Assembly: GCF_022682495.2 (NCBI RefSeq)
Contig: NC_071399.1
Location: 52,010,873-52,074,872 of the forward strand
Direction of reading: 5' to 3'
Source of the DNA: Desmodus rotundus
Taxonomy: Eukaryota > Chordata > Mammalia > Chiroptera > Phyllostomidae
DNA length: 64,000 nt
Both the position numbers and the translations under genes were made by a program. A model generated the notes under the pieces. That model was not told the DNA's origin, ran no database searches, and saw nothing but the letters and a program-made list of their open reading frames with translations. Positions 1 to 10,839 of the stretch are shown piece by piece (the first letter of the stretch is position 1; every line of letters begins with the position of its first letter).

Positions 1-285
1 AAATTGAAAATATTGTTAAGAAGAAAATGTATTCAATATGCCTAATCTATTAAGTGTCACATAGCTTAACCTAGCCTACTTTAAACATGCTCAGAACACT
101 TACATTAGCCTAGAGTTGGGTCAAATTTTCTAACACAACAAACACACTGTAGAATAAAGGTTGCTCACCCTCTTGATTGCATGGCTGACTGGAAACTGTG
201 TTCTCACTGCCACTTTTCAGCAGCATGGAAGTATCATAGAGCATACAGCTAGCGCAGAAAAAAAATCAAAATTTAAAATTTAAAG
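1..285 (-). mobile_element. Tigger-like DNA transposon copy, cut by window edge
   Basis: Read on the minus strand, this matches the element at 6155-6476: both share 'taggctaatgtaa', 'tgttctgagcatgttta' and 'gtaggctagg/ggtaggttagg' blocks. It is a non-autonomous Tc1/mariner-superfamily (Tigger/pogo) relic with no transposase frame. The copy runs off the left edge, so one terminus is missing. It retains an internal part (about 150-285) that the 6-kb copy lacks. The family name is from memory; the shared sequence between the two copies is seen directly. Confidence 0.7.
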
Positions 286-1029
286 TACAGTTTCTATTGA
301 ATGTATATTGCTTTCATACCATCATAAATTCTAAAATTCACAACTTGAACCATTGTAAACTAGGGACCTCCTATAGATTGAAATCCATTTTTTACTTGAA
401 TTCCTTACCAGGCTGTTGCTTTATTTCTCCTTCTTTCCCACTTTTTCTGGGTCTTCTATTGCTATTATATCCTTTATATATGTCAAATCTTTGTCAGTTA
501 TGCTATATGAAACCCAAGGAAGAGTAGTTTAATGAGACACAGCTTTATTTTTCTCACATGCTACAAGAAAGGGCTTTTCATTTTTGCTTACCTTTCTTGT
601 TTTACTGCATTTGGATCTAGTAATCCTATTCCAAACAGCACACCTGGTGAAGCTGACCTGGAAATCTTTTATGATGCTGCCTCTTATGCTTGCCCCTCCA
701 TCTTCTTTCCATTACTCTACTCCTTAACTGTTGGTATAATCATCAAAACTCTAGCAGTGTCAAAGATTAATCCCTGTGGGCATCAACTTCAGCCCTTCCA
801 AATGAATGATAAAGTTACCATTGGTTTGACAGTTTGTCCATATTTGTGAGCCAGACTCCCTAGTTATCTTGAGATCAACTTAGACACAGTAAAGCCCAGA
901 TATAAAAACCTCAGACACTTGAATCAGAAAAACTTGAATTTTCAGAATGGTTCCATGATATTCTACCTACACAATACTAGGATTTTTCTGAGCATTAAAG
1001 GATCTAATGAAGCAAGTGTTTGATTCCTG
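286..1029. other. Unassigned AT-rich sequence
   Basis: I recognise no repeat or gene here. Open frames of 76 and 105 codons (297-527, 532-849) show no family resemblance, and their composition matches the noncoding surroundings. Confidence 0.4.
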
Positions 1030-1205
1030 ATAAACTTGTATAGTGCTTAGGAGTGACGCACAAATCTAAAAAGTTTACATGTGCTATCTTGTTTAATCCT
1101 CACATCGACCCCATGAGCTAAGTACTAGTAGTTCTACTTTGTAGATAATCTGAGTCATAAAGTATTTTAAAAGTTCAGTCAGTTATATAGCTATATAGTT
1201 TTATG

Positions 1206-1761
1206 TTGGGTTGACCAAAATGTTTGTTTTTCCCCATAAGATGGCTCTAGTAGTGCTTTGTTGTCTTTAACTTGATTTAAACAATTTTGTTAGATTGTAT
1301 TGTGACAGGGGTCATATCAGTGTGCATTTAAAAAACTTATCAAAATTGGTGAATTTTTTGTTGCCATTTTAATATTGAAGACGGAAGAAAATATGCAACA
1401 TTTCCACATATTATCCTTTATTATTTCAAGAAAGGTAAAAACACAACTGAAACACAAATATAATTTGTGCAGTGTGTAGAGAAGATACTGTGACTGATCA
1501 AACACATCAAAGTGGTTTGCAAAGTTTCGTGCCAGAGATTTCTCACTGGATAATGCTCCATAGTCCAGTAGACCAGTTGAAGTGGTCTACTCAATTTGAT
1601 AGCAATCAAATTGAGATGTTAATTGAGAACAATCAACATTACACCATGCAGAAGATAGTCGACATATTCAAAATATCCAAATCAATAAAATTATTGGTGA
1701 AAATTAAAAACGTGTCTTTTATTTTATGGAAAAGGCCATACAGACTTTTTGGCCAACCCAA
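1206..1761 (+). mobile_element. Internally deleted mariner transposon
   Basis: Terminal inverted repeats are visible: 'ttgggttgaccaaaatg' at the left and 'tttttggccaacccaa' at the right. A TA follows the right end (1762-1763); the left flank reads TG (1204-1205), one transition from the expected TA target duplication. At about 0.56 kb it is far shorter than an autonomous mariner (about 1.3 kb). It retains the 5' third of a transposase and then jumps to the 3' terminal region. It is non-autonomous and dead, and sits inside a MIR. Confidence 0.85.
1381..1712 (+). pseudogene. Mariner transposase N-terminal relic
   Basis: The frame gives 'IENNQHYTMQKIVDIFKISKS' residues near its end, typical of the helix-turn-helix DNA-binding region of mariner transposases. 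The expected start ATG appears to be ACG at 1381. The beginning lies in a different frame from the later part, and there is a stop (tag) near 1477. The catalytic DDD domain is entirely absent because of the internal deletion. An uninterrupted 101-codon frame (1472-1777) covers the better-preserved portion but reads through the 3' terminal repeat, so its end is not genuine coding sequence. Confidence 0.7.
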
Positions 1762-1850
1762 TAGCTATAAGTGGTAGCCCTTAAACACAAGTCGGGTAGT
1801 TCCAGAGTTTTCCCTGCTGACCACTATGGTGTACCACCTCTATATTGGTA

Positions 1851-2609
1851 GCTCTTACTAAGGGTGTTATTGCCCTTAGCTGCATAACCTTGATAGAGGG
1901 GAGATGCAAAAGATTGAGGTTTCCTTTTTTGCATGAGGTCATTCTTTTCTCTTTCTTTTTCCACCAACTTACACTCTCCTTTCACTTCTCCTGTGCAGAT
2001 GATAAATCATAGACACTTCCTTCTGCCTTGCTATTCATGCCCAACTCTTCTCTTCACCCTTCCTCAGTAGGAACTTTCTATGCCACTCTGTGCCAGGTTC
2101 CATGTGGTTCTGAACTCTTCCTAACTCTCACTGTGCACTTATGGACTACCTTAGTTTGTCATCAGCCTTTCAAAACATTCCTACCTGAACTAGACACCAT
2201 GTGAATGACCAGAGTAGACTCTGATGAGAGTAGTTACTTCCTATGACCTGGATGTTATACTTCTCTTTATATTTCCCTAATGAGTGTTGATTTCCTTAGA
2301 AGCACAGTGGAAAAAATAAAGGAAATATGATATTTGGAGATCAGGGTTGAGGATGAATTATAATTTTAAGTAGAGTGGTCAAGGTACCTCACTGAACCAG
2401 CATCATGTGAACAAAGACTTGAAGGAAGTGAAAAGTGAGCTGACTTTTTGTGGTTGATATTAATTACATATCTATTCTTCCTTTTTTCATACATAGGCTC
2501 TTATGATCTGGATCAATTTAGAAAAAGAGTGTCACATTTTATACTCCAATTTTCCATTAACAACCCCCAGCCTTCCTCACTTTCCTTTAGTCAGGGACAC
2601 AGAGTAAAG
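1851..2609. other. Unassigned sequence
   Basis: No gene or clear repeat. The pyrimidine-rich part around 2000-2260 faintly resembles LINE-2, but not enough for me to call it. Confidence 0.35.
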
Positions 2610-2972
2610 CTGTATCCAATTTCTTTTCCTTCCTTCCTTCCTTCCTTCCTTCCTTCCTTCCTTCCTTCCTTCCTTCCTTCCTTCCTTCCTTTCTCTCCCT
2701 TTCTCTCTCTCCCTCTCTCTCTCTCTCCCTCTCCCTCTCTCTCCATATATATCTCTCTCTCCCTCTCTCTCTCTCTCCATTGGTAGAGAGAAGAGAAGGG
2801 AAGGAGAAAGACAAGGAAAGAAACATCAATGTGTGGTTGCCTCTCAAACATCCCCTGCTGGGGACCTGGCCCACAACCCAGGCATGTACCCTAACTGGGA
2901 AGTGAACAGGTGAACCTCTGGTTCTCAGGCTCACACTCAATTGACTGAACTAGGACCTGTATCTAATTCTTT
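2610..2972 (-). mobile_element. Ves SINE with expanded simple-repeat tail and TSD
   Basis: A bat Ves SINE in reverse orientation: the core 'ctgctggggacctggccca' and 'ccaggcatgtaccct' lie at about 2785-2957. The usual A/T-rich 3' tail (left side on this strand) is replaced by a long pyrimidine tract. The TSD encloses both: 'ctgtatccaatttcttt' at 2610-2626 and 'ctgtatctaattcttt' at 2957-2972, differing by one substitution and one indel. The microsatellite therefore lies within the insertion. Open frames of 67-117 codons here are simple-repeat Glu/Arg/Lys translations, not genes. Confidence 0.85.
2624..2780. repeat. (CTTC)n / (CT)n microsatellite
   Basis: About 68 bases of CTTC repeats (2624-2692) are followed by CT-rich repeats broken by 'ccatatatat' around 2743. 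It lies between the TSDs of the Ves SINE, so it most likely grew from the SINE tail. It is likely to be polymorphic in length. Confidence 0.9.
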
Positions 2973-3890
2973 ATTTCAGCTGTCAGATAATTCTTCTTTT
3001 CACACAGTAAGCACTTCACAAATATTTATTAAATGAATCAATAAATGAGCAACAGTCACTGGCTCATAATAGAAGGTGGTAACTAACAACTGATTTTGAA
3101 GACTCCAGGAATATATTCCCTTGAATGGGATCCTTTGAAGACGCACTTATGCAAGACCTGAAGGTATACTGGAGAAATAGCAGGTGGTGGATTTGTCATT
3201 CGGAGCTGAAGCTCTCCCTATGTAGTGCTTTAAGAATTGCCTTTAGTTAGGGGTTCATAGCTCACTGCATGAGCTACCGCTGAACTTGAGAGCTGGGCAC
3301 TCATTGATTCTGTGAGAATAGGAAGTGGGAAAATCAACCTTGAGGTATTTTTTCATTTAGCTTTTAATCTTCCAAGTGAGCTTTGCTGCCATTTACCACA
3401 AAGCAAACAGCAAGCAATTTTTCCCAGGGTCCCACATCTTGGGCAGGCTAAACGCAAAAGACTCTTGCCAAAAGTCCCTGCACTGAGGGCATTGTTTGTA
3501 AAATAAGAAAACAGAAATTCAAAAACCATGGAATTCTGACATAGCATGTAAGAAAACTTTCTGGGACATAATTTTTCCTTGGCTTGAAATATGCAAACTG
3601 TGGAAATCAGTGTAATCTATGTGTGTGAACATAGGTAATGAGCAAAAGAAACTTAGAAGATGGGTGACCTTATAGTTTATTGTCCCATCTGGAACACTTT
3701 TGACAGTAAAAGTGTCTCTATTAATTATCACATTAGAAAAACAGGCATAAACCAAGACTTTCTCAGGCAAATCAGAATATATAGTGACTTTTTATAGAGG
3801 AAAAGTACTGTGAAAAAAATGTACAGAGAAGTGTAGGTAAAATTTAATATTTTCCCTCCCTACTATGCATTTTATACCGCTTTGATGCTG
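2973..3890. other. Unassigned, with a LINE-2/MIR-like tail
   Basis: The stretch 'cacttcacaaatatttattaaatgaat' region at about 3010-3050 resembles the 3' tail of L2 or MIR. The remainder is unrecognised. Two opposite 64-codon frames (3312-3547) have no features. Confidence 0.3.
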
Positions 3891-3954
3891 CCTCCTGATC
3901 ACAGAATCATCAAATCATAGGATTTTAAGGCTCAGATTGGGCTATCCGATCATC

Positions 3955-4135
3955 TATGTCCTTATCCTCAAAAGATGGTCCATTAGACTGGCAGCATTGG
4001 CATGATTTGGAAACTGGTTAGAAATGCAGAACCTCAGGCTCCAGCAGACCTATTGCATCAGAATCTGCATTTTAAGAAGATCCATACAAAGAGATTCATA
4101 TGCATATGAAAGTTTGAGGAACACCAACTTAAGCC
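3955..4135 (+). mobile_element. MER5A-like hAT MITE
   Basis: Shows the MER5A signature in order: 'gcagcattggcatga', 'ttagaaatgcagaacctcag', 'cagacctattgcatcagaatctgcattttaa', then 'agtttgaggaacacca' near the right terminus. This is a non-autonomous hAT-Charlie element, ancient in mammals. The preceding 3895-3955 ('tcatcaaatcataggatttta' type) may be a scrap of an older LINE. Confidence 0.75.
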
Positions 4136-4224
4136 ATTTAACAAATACAGTAGTAGGTCCTCAAATAATGTCATTTTTGTTCACCATTGTATCATTTTAA
4201 CATTGATGAGATGCCATAGGAACT

Positions 4225-4400
4225 TAACTCTTATTTATATTCATTAGCCCATGGTAAAATTGATTTTTTATACATTGTTTCATTTAAAATTACAAAGTCT
4301 ATTCATGGCATTAAGTGAGGACTTCTGTAAAGAAACTGAGGCTCAGGAAAGGTAAAAAGATTCATCTAAATCCACTAGCTATGGCTAGGGAAATTTCTCA
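4225..4400 (-). mobile_element. MIR SINE fragment
   Basis: Carries 'aaagaaactgaggctcagga', the reverse complement of the MIR 'cctcagtttc' block. Diverged and partial. Confidence 0.5.
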
Positions 4401-4479
4401 AATCTTTTTACCAAGGTAGTTTTCCTTCCAATAATCAATGGTCTTTCCTGTCTAAAAAGCCCAGATTCTAAGTGAGTAG

Positions 4480-4612
4480 ACTGAATTCTAGTCCTGGTTT
4501 TACCTTTTAGAGAAGTGACTTCATTTTTTCCTCATCAGTAAAATGAGAAAATTTGACTATATTGGCCACTAAGTTCCCCTTCAACTTCTAAAGATTCATA
4601 ATTCTATGAACA
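4480..4612 (+). mobile_element. MIR SINE fragment
   Basis: Contains 'ctagtcctggttttacc' and 'cctcatcagtaaaatgag', matching the MIR core and its 'ctcatctgtaaaatgggg' block in forward orientation. Confidence 0.5.
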
Positions 4613-4999
4613 GTCAAATATCTGGAAAACCTGAAGCTAAATAAGAAGAGTTACAAAAAAGCACGATGTAGGACAAGTGTCCTGATTAATACCTCTCATG
4701 AGGAAGACCTGTTGTTAGTGGTGAGGGACCAGAGGGCATTTCAGGAGGTAGAACTGCAAAAGCAGCTGTTTAATTGGAGGAAGTATGTTGGGAGACAATG
4801 GAGAGAGGTGGTATGATATGTTAAAGAAATGGAAAAAATATGTAAGTCATCTTTAAGCATCTTCATAGTAAATTTAGATAATGTCAAACAAAATAACCTC
4901 TAAGTTAATAAAGTTTTCCCTCAACTGGAGGTAGCCTTATACATTCACTGCTTCTGAGACTTCCCCTTCTCAACCTTGGGTGCCTATAATTATGGGCAG
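4613..4999. other. Unassigned sequence
   Basis: No gene or repeat recognised; the next element begins at about 5000. Confidence 0.35.
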
Positions 5000-5513
5000 T
5001 GTGATGGTTAATTTTATGTGTCAACTTGGCTAAGGTATAGAGTTTGATCAAACACTAATATATAGCTATTGCTATGAAAGTATTTTTTAATAAGTGATTA
5101 ACATTTGCAATAATAGACATTAAATATAACAGAATGTCCTCAGTGATGTGGGTGGATCTCTTTGAATCCATTAAAGACCTTAAGAGCAAAGGCTGAGGTT
5201 TCCTGAAGAAGGAATTTTGCCTCAAGACTACAATATAGAAACCCTACCTGAGTTTCCTGTCTGTGGGCCTGCCCTGTTGATTTTGGATTCAAGAATCAAC
5301 ATCAACTCCTAGTTGAATCTCTAGCCCGCTGGCAGCCTCTCTCACCAATTTCAGATGTGCCAGCCCATAACTGCATGAGCCATTTCCTTAAATTAAGTAA
5401 ATCTCTCTTTCTTTCGCTCTCTCCACTCACACACGCACATGCACACACACACACATACACATACCCCTATTGTCTAACTGGTTCTGTTTCTTAGCAGAAC
5501 TCTGCCTAATATA
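5000..5513 (+). mobile_element. Old solitary LTR-like repeat (ERV-L/MLT2 type)
   Basis: Begins 'tgtgatggttaattttatgt' and ends near 'ctgcctaatata'. Internal blocks 'aagagcaaaggctgaggttt', 'ggaattttgcctcaagacta' and 'gcctgccctgttgattttgg' belong to a dispersed mammalian LTR family that I place, from memory, with the ERV-L group. It is degenerate, with no internal viral coding sequence and no clear flanking duplication. A CA-rich microsatellite (about 5428-5462) interrupts its 3' part. Confidence 0.55.
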
Positions 5514-5964
5514 CTAAGTATTCACCTATTTCTCTCAATGCTTATTTAACCACAAGTTAATTGGCAGACAGACTTTGGGTGATTATTGCTAAGTGTGAAA
5601 ACTACAAAAATCTCTGTTCCCAAGTTCTCCATCTGAAGAAGCAGGGTTCATTTCTGATTAATCAACCTATCCTCAATGCCTAAGGCCATGCCTGGCACAG
5701 AGGCAGAGGAGGTACTCAGTAAACGTTTGTGGGTGAATTTATATGACAGTAATACTTATCTGTGCCAAAAGTCAGGTTTAGGCTTCATTGTCAATTGAAT
5801 AATACTTTTGCAAGTAAACAAGAAACTATTTACACTGATCTTAAAGAAAGCCATTCTGTATAGACAGAGATGAATTGAAAATCTAATGTAGTCTCTTAGT
5901 AAATTTGGAATTTTTGAGGGTTTGGTAGAGGGAAATGGAATACCCAAGTTTCCTTTTGATATCA
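5514..5964. other. Unassigned with small MIR/L2 scrap
   Basis: 'gccatgcctggcacagagg' (about 5688-5706) followed by 'gtactcagtaaacg' resembles the 3' end of MIR or L2. A 92-codon minus frame (5756-6034) has no recognisable family. Confidence 0.3.
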
Positions 5965-6545
5965 ATATACCATAATAGTTAAGGACACAAACACTGTTTC
6001 TAGAACATCCGTGTTCTAATCTAAGCCCTGCCATTTGGTATCTGTGTGACCTTGAGAAGTTTACTTAAACTCTCTTAATCTCAGTTTATCCACATGAAAA
6101 GTGGAAACAAAAATGCGCTACCTCAAATGTTGAGTTAATACAAATAAAATACAGACAGTCCCTGACTTAGGCTGGTTCAACTTGTGATTTTTCTACTTTA
6201 TGATGGTCCAAAAGTGATACTCATTCAGTAGAAACTGGACTTTGAATTTTGATCTTTTCCTGGGCTAACAATATGAGGTAAGATACTCTCCTGTGATGCT
6301 GGGCAGAGGCACTGAGGTGAGTATGCCCATCTGTAGGCTAATGTAATTGTTCTGAGCATGTTTAAGCTGGATGTTTGGTAGGTTAGGTATATTCAACTCA
6401 CTTTTGACTTATGATATTTTCAAATAACAGTGGGTTTATCAGGATGTAACCCCATCAAAAGTTGAGGATCATCTATACTCAAAATAGTGCCTGGTATCTA
6501 GTAAGTACAGTAAAGGTGTTGGCTGTCATTACTATCATCCTCTTT
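5965..6545 (+). mobile_element. MIR SINE split by a Tigger-like element
   Basis: The left part, about 5965-6154, holds 'gtgttctaatctaagccctg' and 'tgtgtgaccttgagaagttt'. The right part, about 6477-6545, continues with 'agtgcctggtatctagtaag', the MIR 3' end. The Tigger-like copy lies exactly between them, so it inserted into this MIR. Confidence 0.65.
6155..6476 (+). mobile_element. Tigger-like MITE inserted in MIR
   Basis: A short non-autonomous element: 'cagtccctgacttaggctgg' at the left and 'agttgaggatcatctata' at the right form imperfect inverted termini. Internal 'gtaggctaatgtaattgttc' and 'tggtaggttaggta' match the copy at 1-285. No transposase frame. The flanks carry TA-type target sequence. 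Confidence 0.7.
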
Positions 6546-7184
6546 CATTTGGTGATGATCACTCATTGTCTGCAACTGTACTGAGGGCTAGATATTTAAA
6601 AAGTAAAGCAAAAAGGTGACCTGTGAGGAGATCAGTCAGAGAAAATATTTAAAAATGATGTGGTAAATGTGCAAAAAGGTAGTGTTTGGGAACACAGAAG
6701 GCAGCTAATTATCTAAACAAAATAGCCCATGAGGGCTTTATGGAAGAGGTAAAATTTAAGCTAAATTTTGAAAAATGAGTAAGAGTTCACAAGACAGAGC
6801 AGTGGAAAAGGCATATCTTGGTGAGGAGGCAACATATACACAAGCATATGACATGGTTTGGGAAATGACTAATTTGTTTTGAACCTGAGCAATGTCCAAG
6901 AAGAAGTATTCAGTAGGTAAAAGACAAGTGGGCCTAGAGCTCCAGAGGAGGGAAAGGTTGGAGGATTAATCTGGAAGTCGTAGTGTCAGCAAAATTGTCA
7001 CAGCAGCTCTGAGCTTGCGGGTAGAAAATATGAGGGTCATCGAGGACCAGGGTGTTTAAGGAGCAGGTAGGGGTGACACACTTGCCACAGAACAAAGAGG
7101 TGCAGCAAAAACACAGAAGGGAGTGGTATGGCAGAAGCTGAGACAGAGGAGCATTCCAAGAGTGAAAGCATGCTAATTTCTTTC
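6546..7184. other. Unassigned, possibly LINE-2
   Basis: Text such as 'ttggtgaggaggcaacat' and 'ggctttatggaagaggtaaa' resembles degraded L2 3' sequence, but I cannot assign it firmly. Confidence 0.3.
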
Positions 7185-7500
7185 TGTCACTATGAATTTG
7201 CTATTATGTAAATAGAATTTATTTAAATACATGATCTTTTCCTTCACTTAGTATATTGTTTTAAAGAGTCATCTATGTTGTAGCATGTGCCAGTACTTCA
7301 TTCTGTCTCTGTGTGGTTGAATAATTTTCCATTGGGTGGATATCACACATTTTGTTTATCCATTCATCATTTGATGTCACTCATCATTGGTAATTATTGT
7401 TGTTTCCACTTTTTGGGTGTTATGAATAATGCTGCTATGGATACTCACGCACAAGTTTTTGCATAAACATATGTTTTTAATTCTTTTGGGTCCAACAATT
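7185..7500 (-). mobile_element. Old L1 ORF2-end fragment
   Basis: The reverse complement carries the end of an L1 second reading frame. On the plus strand this appears as 'ttcacttagtatattgtttt', 'tccattgggtggatatcaca', 'ttatccattcatcatttgat' and 'tatgaataatgctgctatgg'. Heavily mutated and truncated at both ends. Confidence 0.7.
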
Positions 7501-8189
7501 GGAAATTACCTAAATAATATAATAAAATTTTATTTTATTATAGAATTATCTATTTTATTATAGAACCATCAAAAATAATGGTATAGAGTTGTATATGCTC
7601 ATATGAACCAAAGAGTTAAGTGAAACTACAAGGCACATAACAATGTGTATTGAATAAACACATTTTGTAATTAAAAGCAAACAAATAAATGAATGAACAA
7701 GAAAAAAATAATAAAGGGATGACAGGAGGAAAATGATTGTTTCAAGTCTTCCCTTCTTCCCAAAAGCAAGCACCAATATGCAGAAGCCTTGAAAACATTC
7801 AAAAGGAGGATGTACCCATTTGCTGTGTTAAAAAGGAAACAATAGCTAAAACAACCTCACCAATTACATAACTTAAAGGTAATCTTATTTCACATCTTTG
7901 GGGAGTTTTCCACGAATGTATAATTAAGACAATTGCCAGTAACTATGTGAATTTAGTCAAAGTAGGAAGTATTTGCTGTTCTAGAACTTGTGTGGGCATA
8001 ATTTAAAACTAAAAAAAGGAAAACATCTGTTAAAGTTCTTGAAAAATTTCCAGTGCTTTCAGTCCCAGGATACCATCCAAAAAATTGTCATAAACCTTAG
8101 TTTTGTCCCTGGAGAGCCATCTGTTCCTAGGGGAGCTCTCCCACTTACCTGCCTTTCTTTTGTTTTGTGAAAGCTCTCCCAAATAAATG
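7501..8189. other. Unassigned AT-rich sequence
   Basis: No repeat or gene identified. Frames of 60-72 codons appear random. Confidence 0.35.
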
Positions 8190-8690
8190 CTGCTCTAGTC
8201 TGTAATGTTGGTGGCCTCAATTGCACCTTGTTCCCCAGAGTTCACACCTTGGAGGGTATGTCCTGTCCCCTAAAATCTGGATTGCCCTGTGACTCACCGA
8301 TGGAATGTGGCCACCACGGAAGCAGTGCTGTGCCAGTTCTTTGCCTAACCCTTAAAAATCCTGGCAGCTTCTGCCTTTGTGCTCCCAGGAGACTTAAACC
8401 ACCAAGTAAGAGTCTGGCTACCCTGCTGCAGAGACCATGTGGAGAGTCCACAGAGAGAGGCTTCATGAAGAGGTGAAGAGGCCCTGAGCCGTCCATTATC
8501 CAGTGTCCCTCTCTTGCCCTAGTGGCTAAATATAGCCACATAAGTGGCCACTGAAAAGACCAGCAGGGGAGGTACCCAGCTGAACCCAGCCCAGTTACTG
8601 AATCCTAACCAAAAAAATTACTTATTGTGTCTTAGGCCACAAAGTTTTGGGATAGTTTGCTATACATCGATAGATAACCAAAACAAAGAA
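8190..8690 (+). mobile_element. MaLR (MLT1-like) LTR
   Basis: The 3' end 'aggccacaaagttttgggat' followed by 'agtttgctatacatcgatag' and 'ataacc' is the hallmark terminus of MLT1/MaLR LTRs. Upstream blocks ('gggtatgtcctgtccc', 'gaatgtggccacca', 'accatgtggagagtcca') fit a diverged member. Non-coding; the 82- and 99-codon frames here are incidental. Confidence 0.65.
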
Positions 8691-9146
8691 CTGTGTCTTT
8701 TTCCTGAGAAAGAAAGGTGTAAAAAAATTTGAAGAAATTTAAATGACCTTATCTCAAAGGGATAAGAACAAACTTTTTCATGTTTCAGGTTAGCCCTTTC
8801 GTAATCAAGCCCTTCCATATCACAGTAGAGAGATTGAGACTGTTAAAAATCAAGTGAAGCAGTGAGCTTACAGGAATTTGTTTCCTTCAGCCTACATAAA
8901 TTCATCAGGGCCGGGTCCCCTTTCTGTTAAAGCTGTAGATCTCAAATTTTTCTCTCTGCTGTTTTCATGTGCTTGCTTGCTGAGAAGTATATTCAAATGC
9001 ATGTTCATTCCCTAGAAAATCCCATTACCTGCCCTTTCAGCTTTAATAGTAGGTCCCCTGGAACCTACTCTCCACAGCATCTCCTCTCATTTTCTTTGTA
9101 CTTGCTCTGTCCTGTGGGCAACCACAGCCCCTGTTTCTGTTGAACA
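8691..9146. other. Unassigned sequence
   Basis: No repeat or gene recognised. Confidence 0.35.
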
Positions 9147-9338
9147 CTGGTTGTCAAAGTGTATGTAGATCCTGGGCAAGCAGCAACAACATCACCTGAA
9201 ATTTATTAGAAATGCAAATTTCAGGCTCTACTTCAGACCTACTATAGCAGAAACTCTGGAGATAAGGCATTCGGTTTGTTTTGACGAGCCCCCCAGATGA
9301 TTTCTAATGTGCACTGAAGTTTCAAAACCACTGCCCTA
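9147..9338 (+). mobile_element. MER5A-like hAT MITE
   Basis: Begins 'cactggttgtcaaagtgt', carries 'attagaaatgcaaatttcag' and 'cagacctactatagcagaaa', and ends 'agtttcaaaaccactg', the inverted terminus. It abuts another hAT MITE directly on its right. Confidence 0.8.
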
Positions 9339-9690
9339 GACCAAAGGTCTGCATCCTTTTTTCTATGAAGGGCTAGACAGTAAATAGTTTAGGATTTTGA
9401 AGCCAAATGGCCTCTGTTGCAATTATTCAACTCTGCTGTTGTAATGTGAAAACACTCACAGACAGGATATTAATGAATATATGCAGCTGTGTTCTAATAA
9501 AATATTACTTATGGGTACTAATATAAATATTTGGATTTCATAAGATGTTCATGTGTCACAACATATTATTCTTTATATTTTTTTCAATCATTTAAAAATG
9601 TGAGAATTATTCTCAGTTTGAGGGCTACATGAAAGCAGACAATTGACTGAACATGGCCCACGGGCTATAATTTTTGCAAACCCTTGCCCT
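9339..9690 (+). mobile_element. MER58/MER33-like hAT MITE
   Basis: The left part has 'ctatgaagggctagacagta' and 'atggcctctgttgcaattat'; the right part has 'tggcccacgggctataattt' and 'gcaaacccttgcc'. These are the paired terminal regions of the 'ttggcaaactatggcccg' class of hAT-Charlie MITEs. The exact subfamily is uncertain. Confidence 0.65.
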
Positions 9691-10839
9691 GGAACATCTC
9701 TGGTTTGTTCTCACACATTCTGTTGAAGTATCCATCTTTAGTTGAATAATGTTTTCTTTTTGAGACCTCCAGATGATGTGTCACACTCTCCTGGCCATTA
9801 ACCTTACCTGAGGCCATGTCTTGAGGAAATGGCTCCATTTGCAACACTGCATCTAGGAGAAGGTCTGTATGTAGCCCCTCAGCCAGGACCCTCCATCTCC
9901 TTCTGGAGAAGTGACTCCACCTCAGGTCAGTCTTGATGGCAGTGGATCCAGAGGCCAGTTTACTCCCCAAGACCAGCAGTGGAATCCATGCTGAGCTGGG
10001 TTCTCATTACCCCAAATAAACCAGAAGTGTAGGGTGAAGATGGCCCCCCCAGGGTCATCCTGGACAGGGATGAGGTTCTCAGACCAGACCACATCCTCTG
10101 GAGCTGTTCACTCAGGACTGGGTGTTCCCTGGAGCTGGAATCTGAGTTGTTTGTGTAATGCTATTCCAAATCGCACCTTCCTTCTGGGTGGTCCAGAGAA
10201 GACCAGTGTGTCTTGGCACAGTTGGGAGAGAAAGCACAGGGAACACTGGTCTGGGAAGGTAGCAAGCATTAGAATCTTCTAATTTTAAAAGAAAAAGATA
10301 ACACTGAGTCCTACTGCTCTCATGGGATGTAGACATATTCCTCTCTTCCCTTCCCTTCCCCTCCTCAGAGGAGCACAGATATGTTCATGGCACTGGTGTT
10401 TCTGTTCCCATGATGCACAGTCACAGATCCCCCCCAGCAAATGGCTCCCTCCATCTCACAGCTGATCTGGGAATGGCGATGCTTCCAGGCTCCTGAGGTA
10501 AGTGGCAAGCAGATGGAACCTTATTTTTTGTACTATGAAAGAAGCAAAACATTTCAGGATGTCTTGTTTTTGGCCAAGCCAACGATTTTATTATTATTAT
10601 TATTATTATAAGCAAAGCAGAAAGGTGTTAAATTGGTGAACTTCTCTTCCTGCTTTGGAATTAGAACAGAATCCTTCTTCTGACAAAGATCAGGAGCTCA
10701 GTCCATATATCATCGCAGTCAAGCTTCTCTGTATGGAGCTGGTCCAGGGACAGAGCCTGAACAAAGGGGTGGCTTTCTAACCAGTAACTGTGTCACACTG
10801 TGTGAGAGAAAAATAGGGACTGGCTAGGAGAATGGTTAG
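9691..10839. other. Unassigned, moderately GC-rich
   Basis: No repeat recognised apart from the ATT microsatellite at 10583-10610. Open frames of 64-101 codons on both strands (9665-10615) have no motifs I know. Nothing supports an exon. Confidence 0.35.
10583..10610. repeat. (ATT)n microsatellite
   Basis: About eight ATT units in a row. No flanking SINE tail was recognised. Confidence 0.85.

Larger units (their letters stand above)
1030..1850 (-). mobile_element. MIR SINE, interrupted by mariner
   Basis: Two halves of one ancient MIR in reverse orientation lie at about 1030-1203 and 1764-1850. The left half holds the 'taatcctcacatcgacccc' block and the right half the 'accactatg' end corresponding to the MIR tRNA-like head. 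The mariner copy at 1206-1761 sits between them. MIRs are tRNA-derived SINEs that ceased activity before placental orders split, so this gives a lower layer for dating the mariner insertion. Confidence 0.65.

Noticed and set aside
2577..2940. Open frames of 67-117 codons on the minus strand rich in Glu, Arg, Lys and Gly
   Set aside because: They are translations of the (CTTC)n/(CT)n microsatellite and the Ves SINE, not genes.
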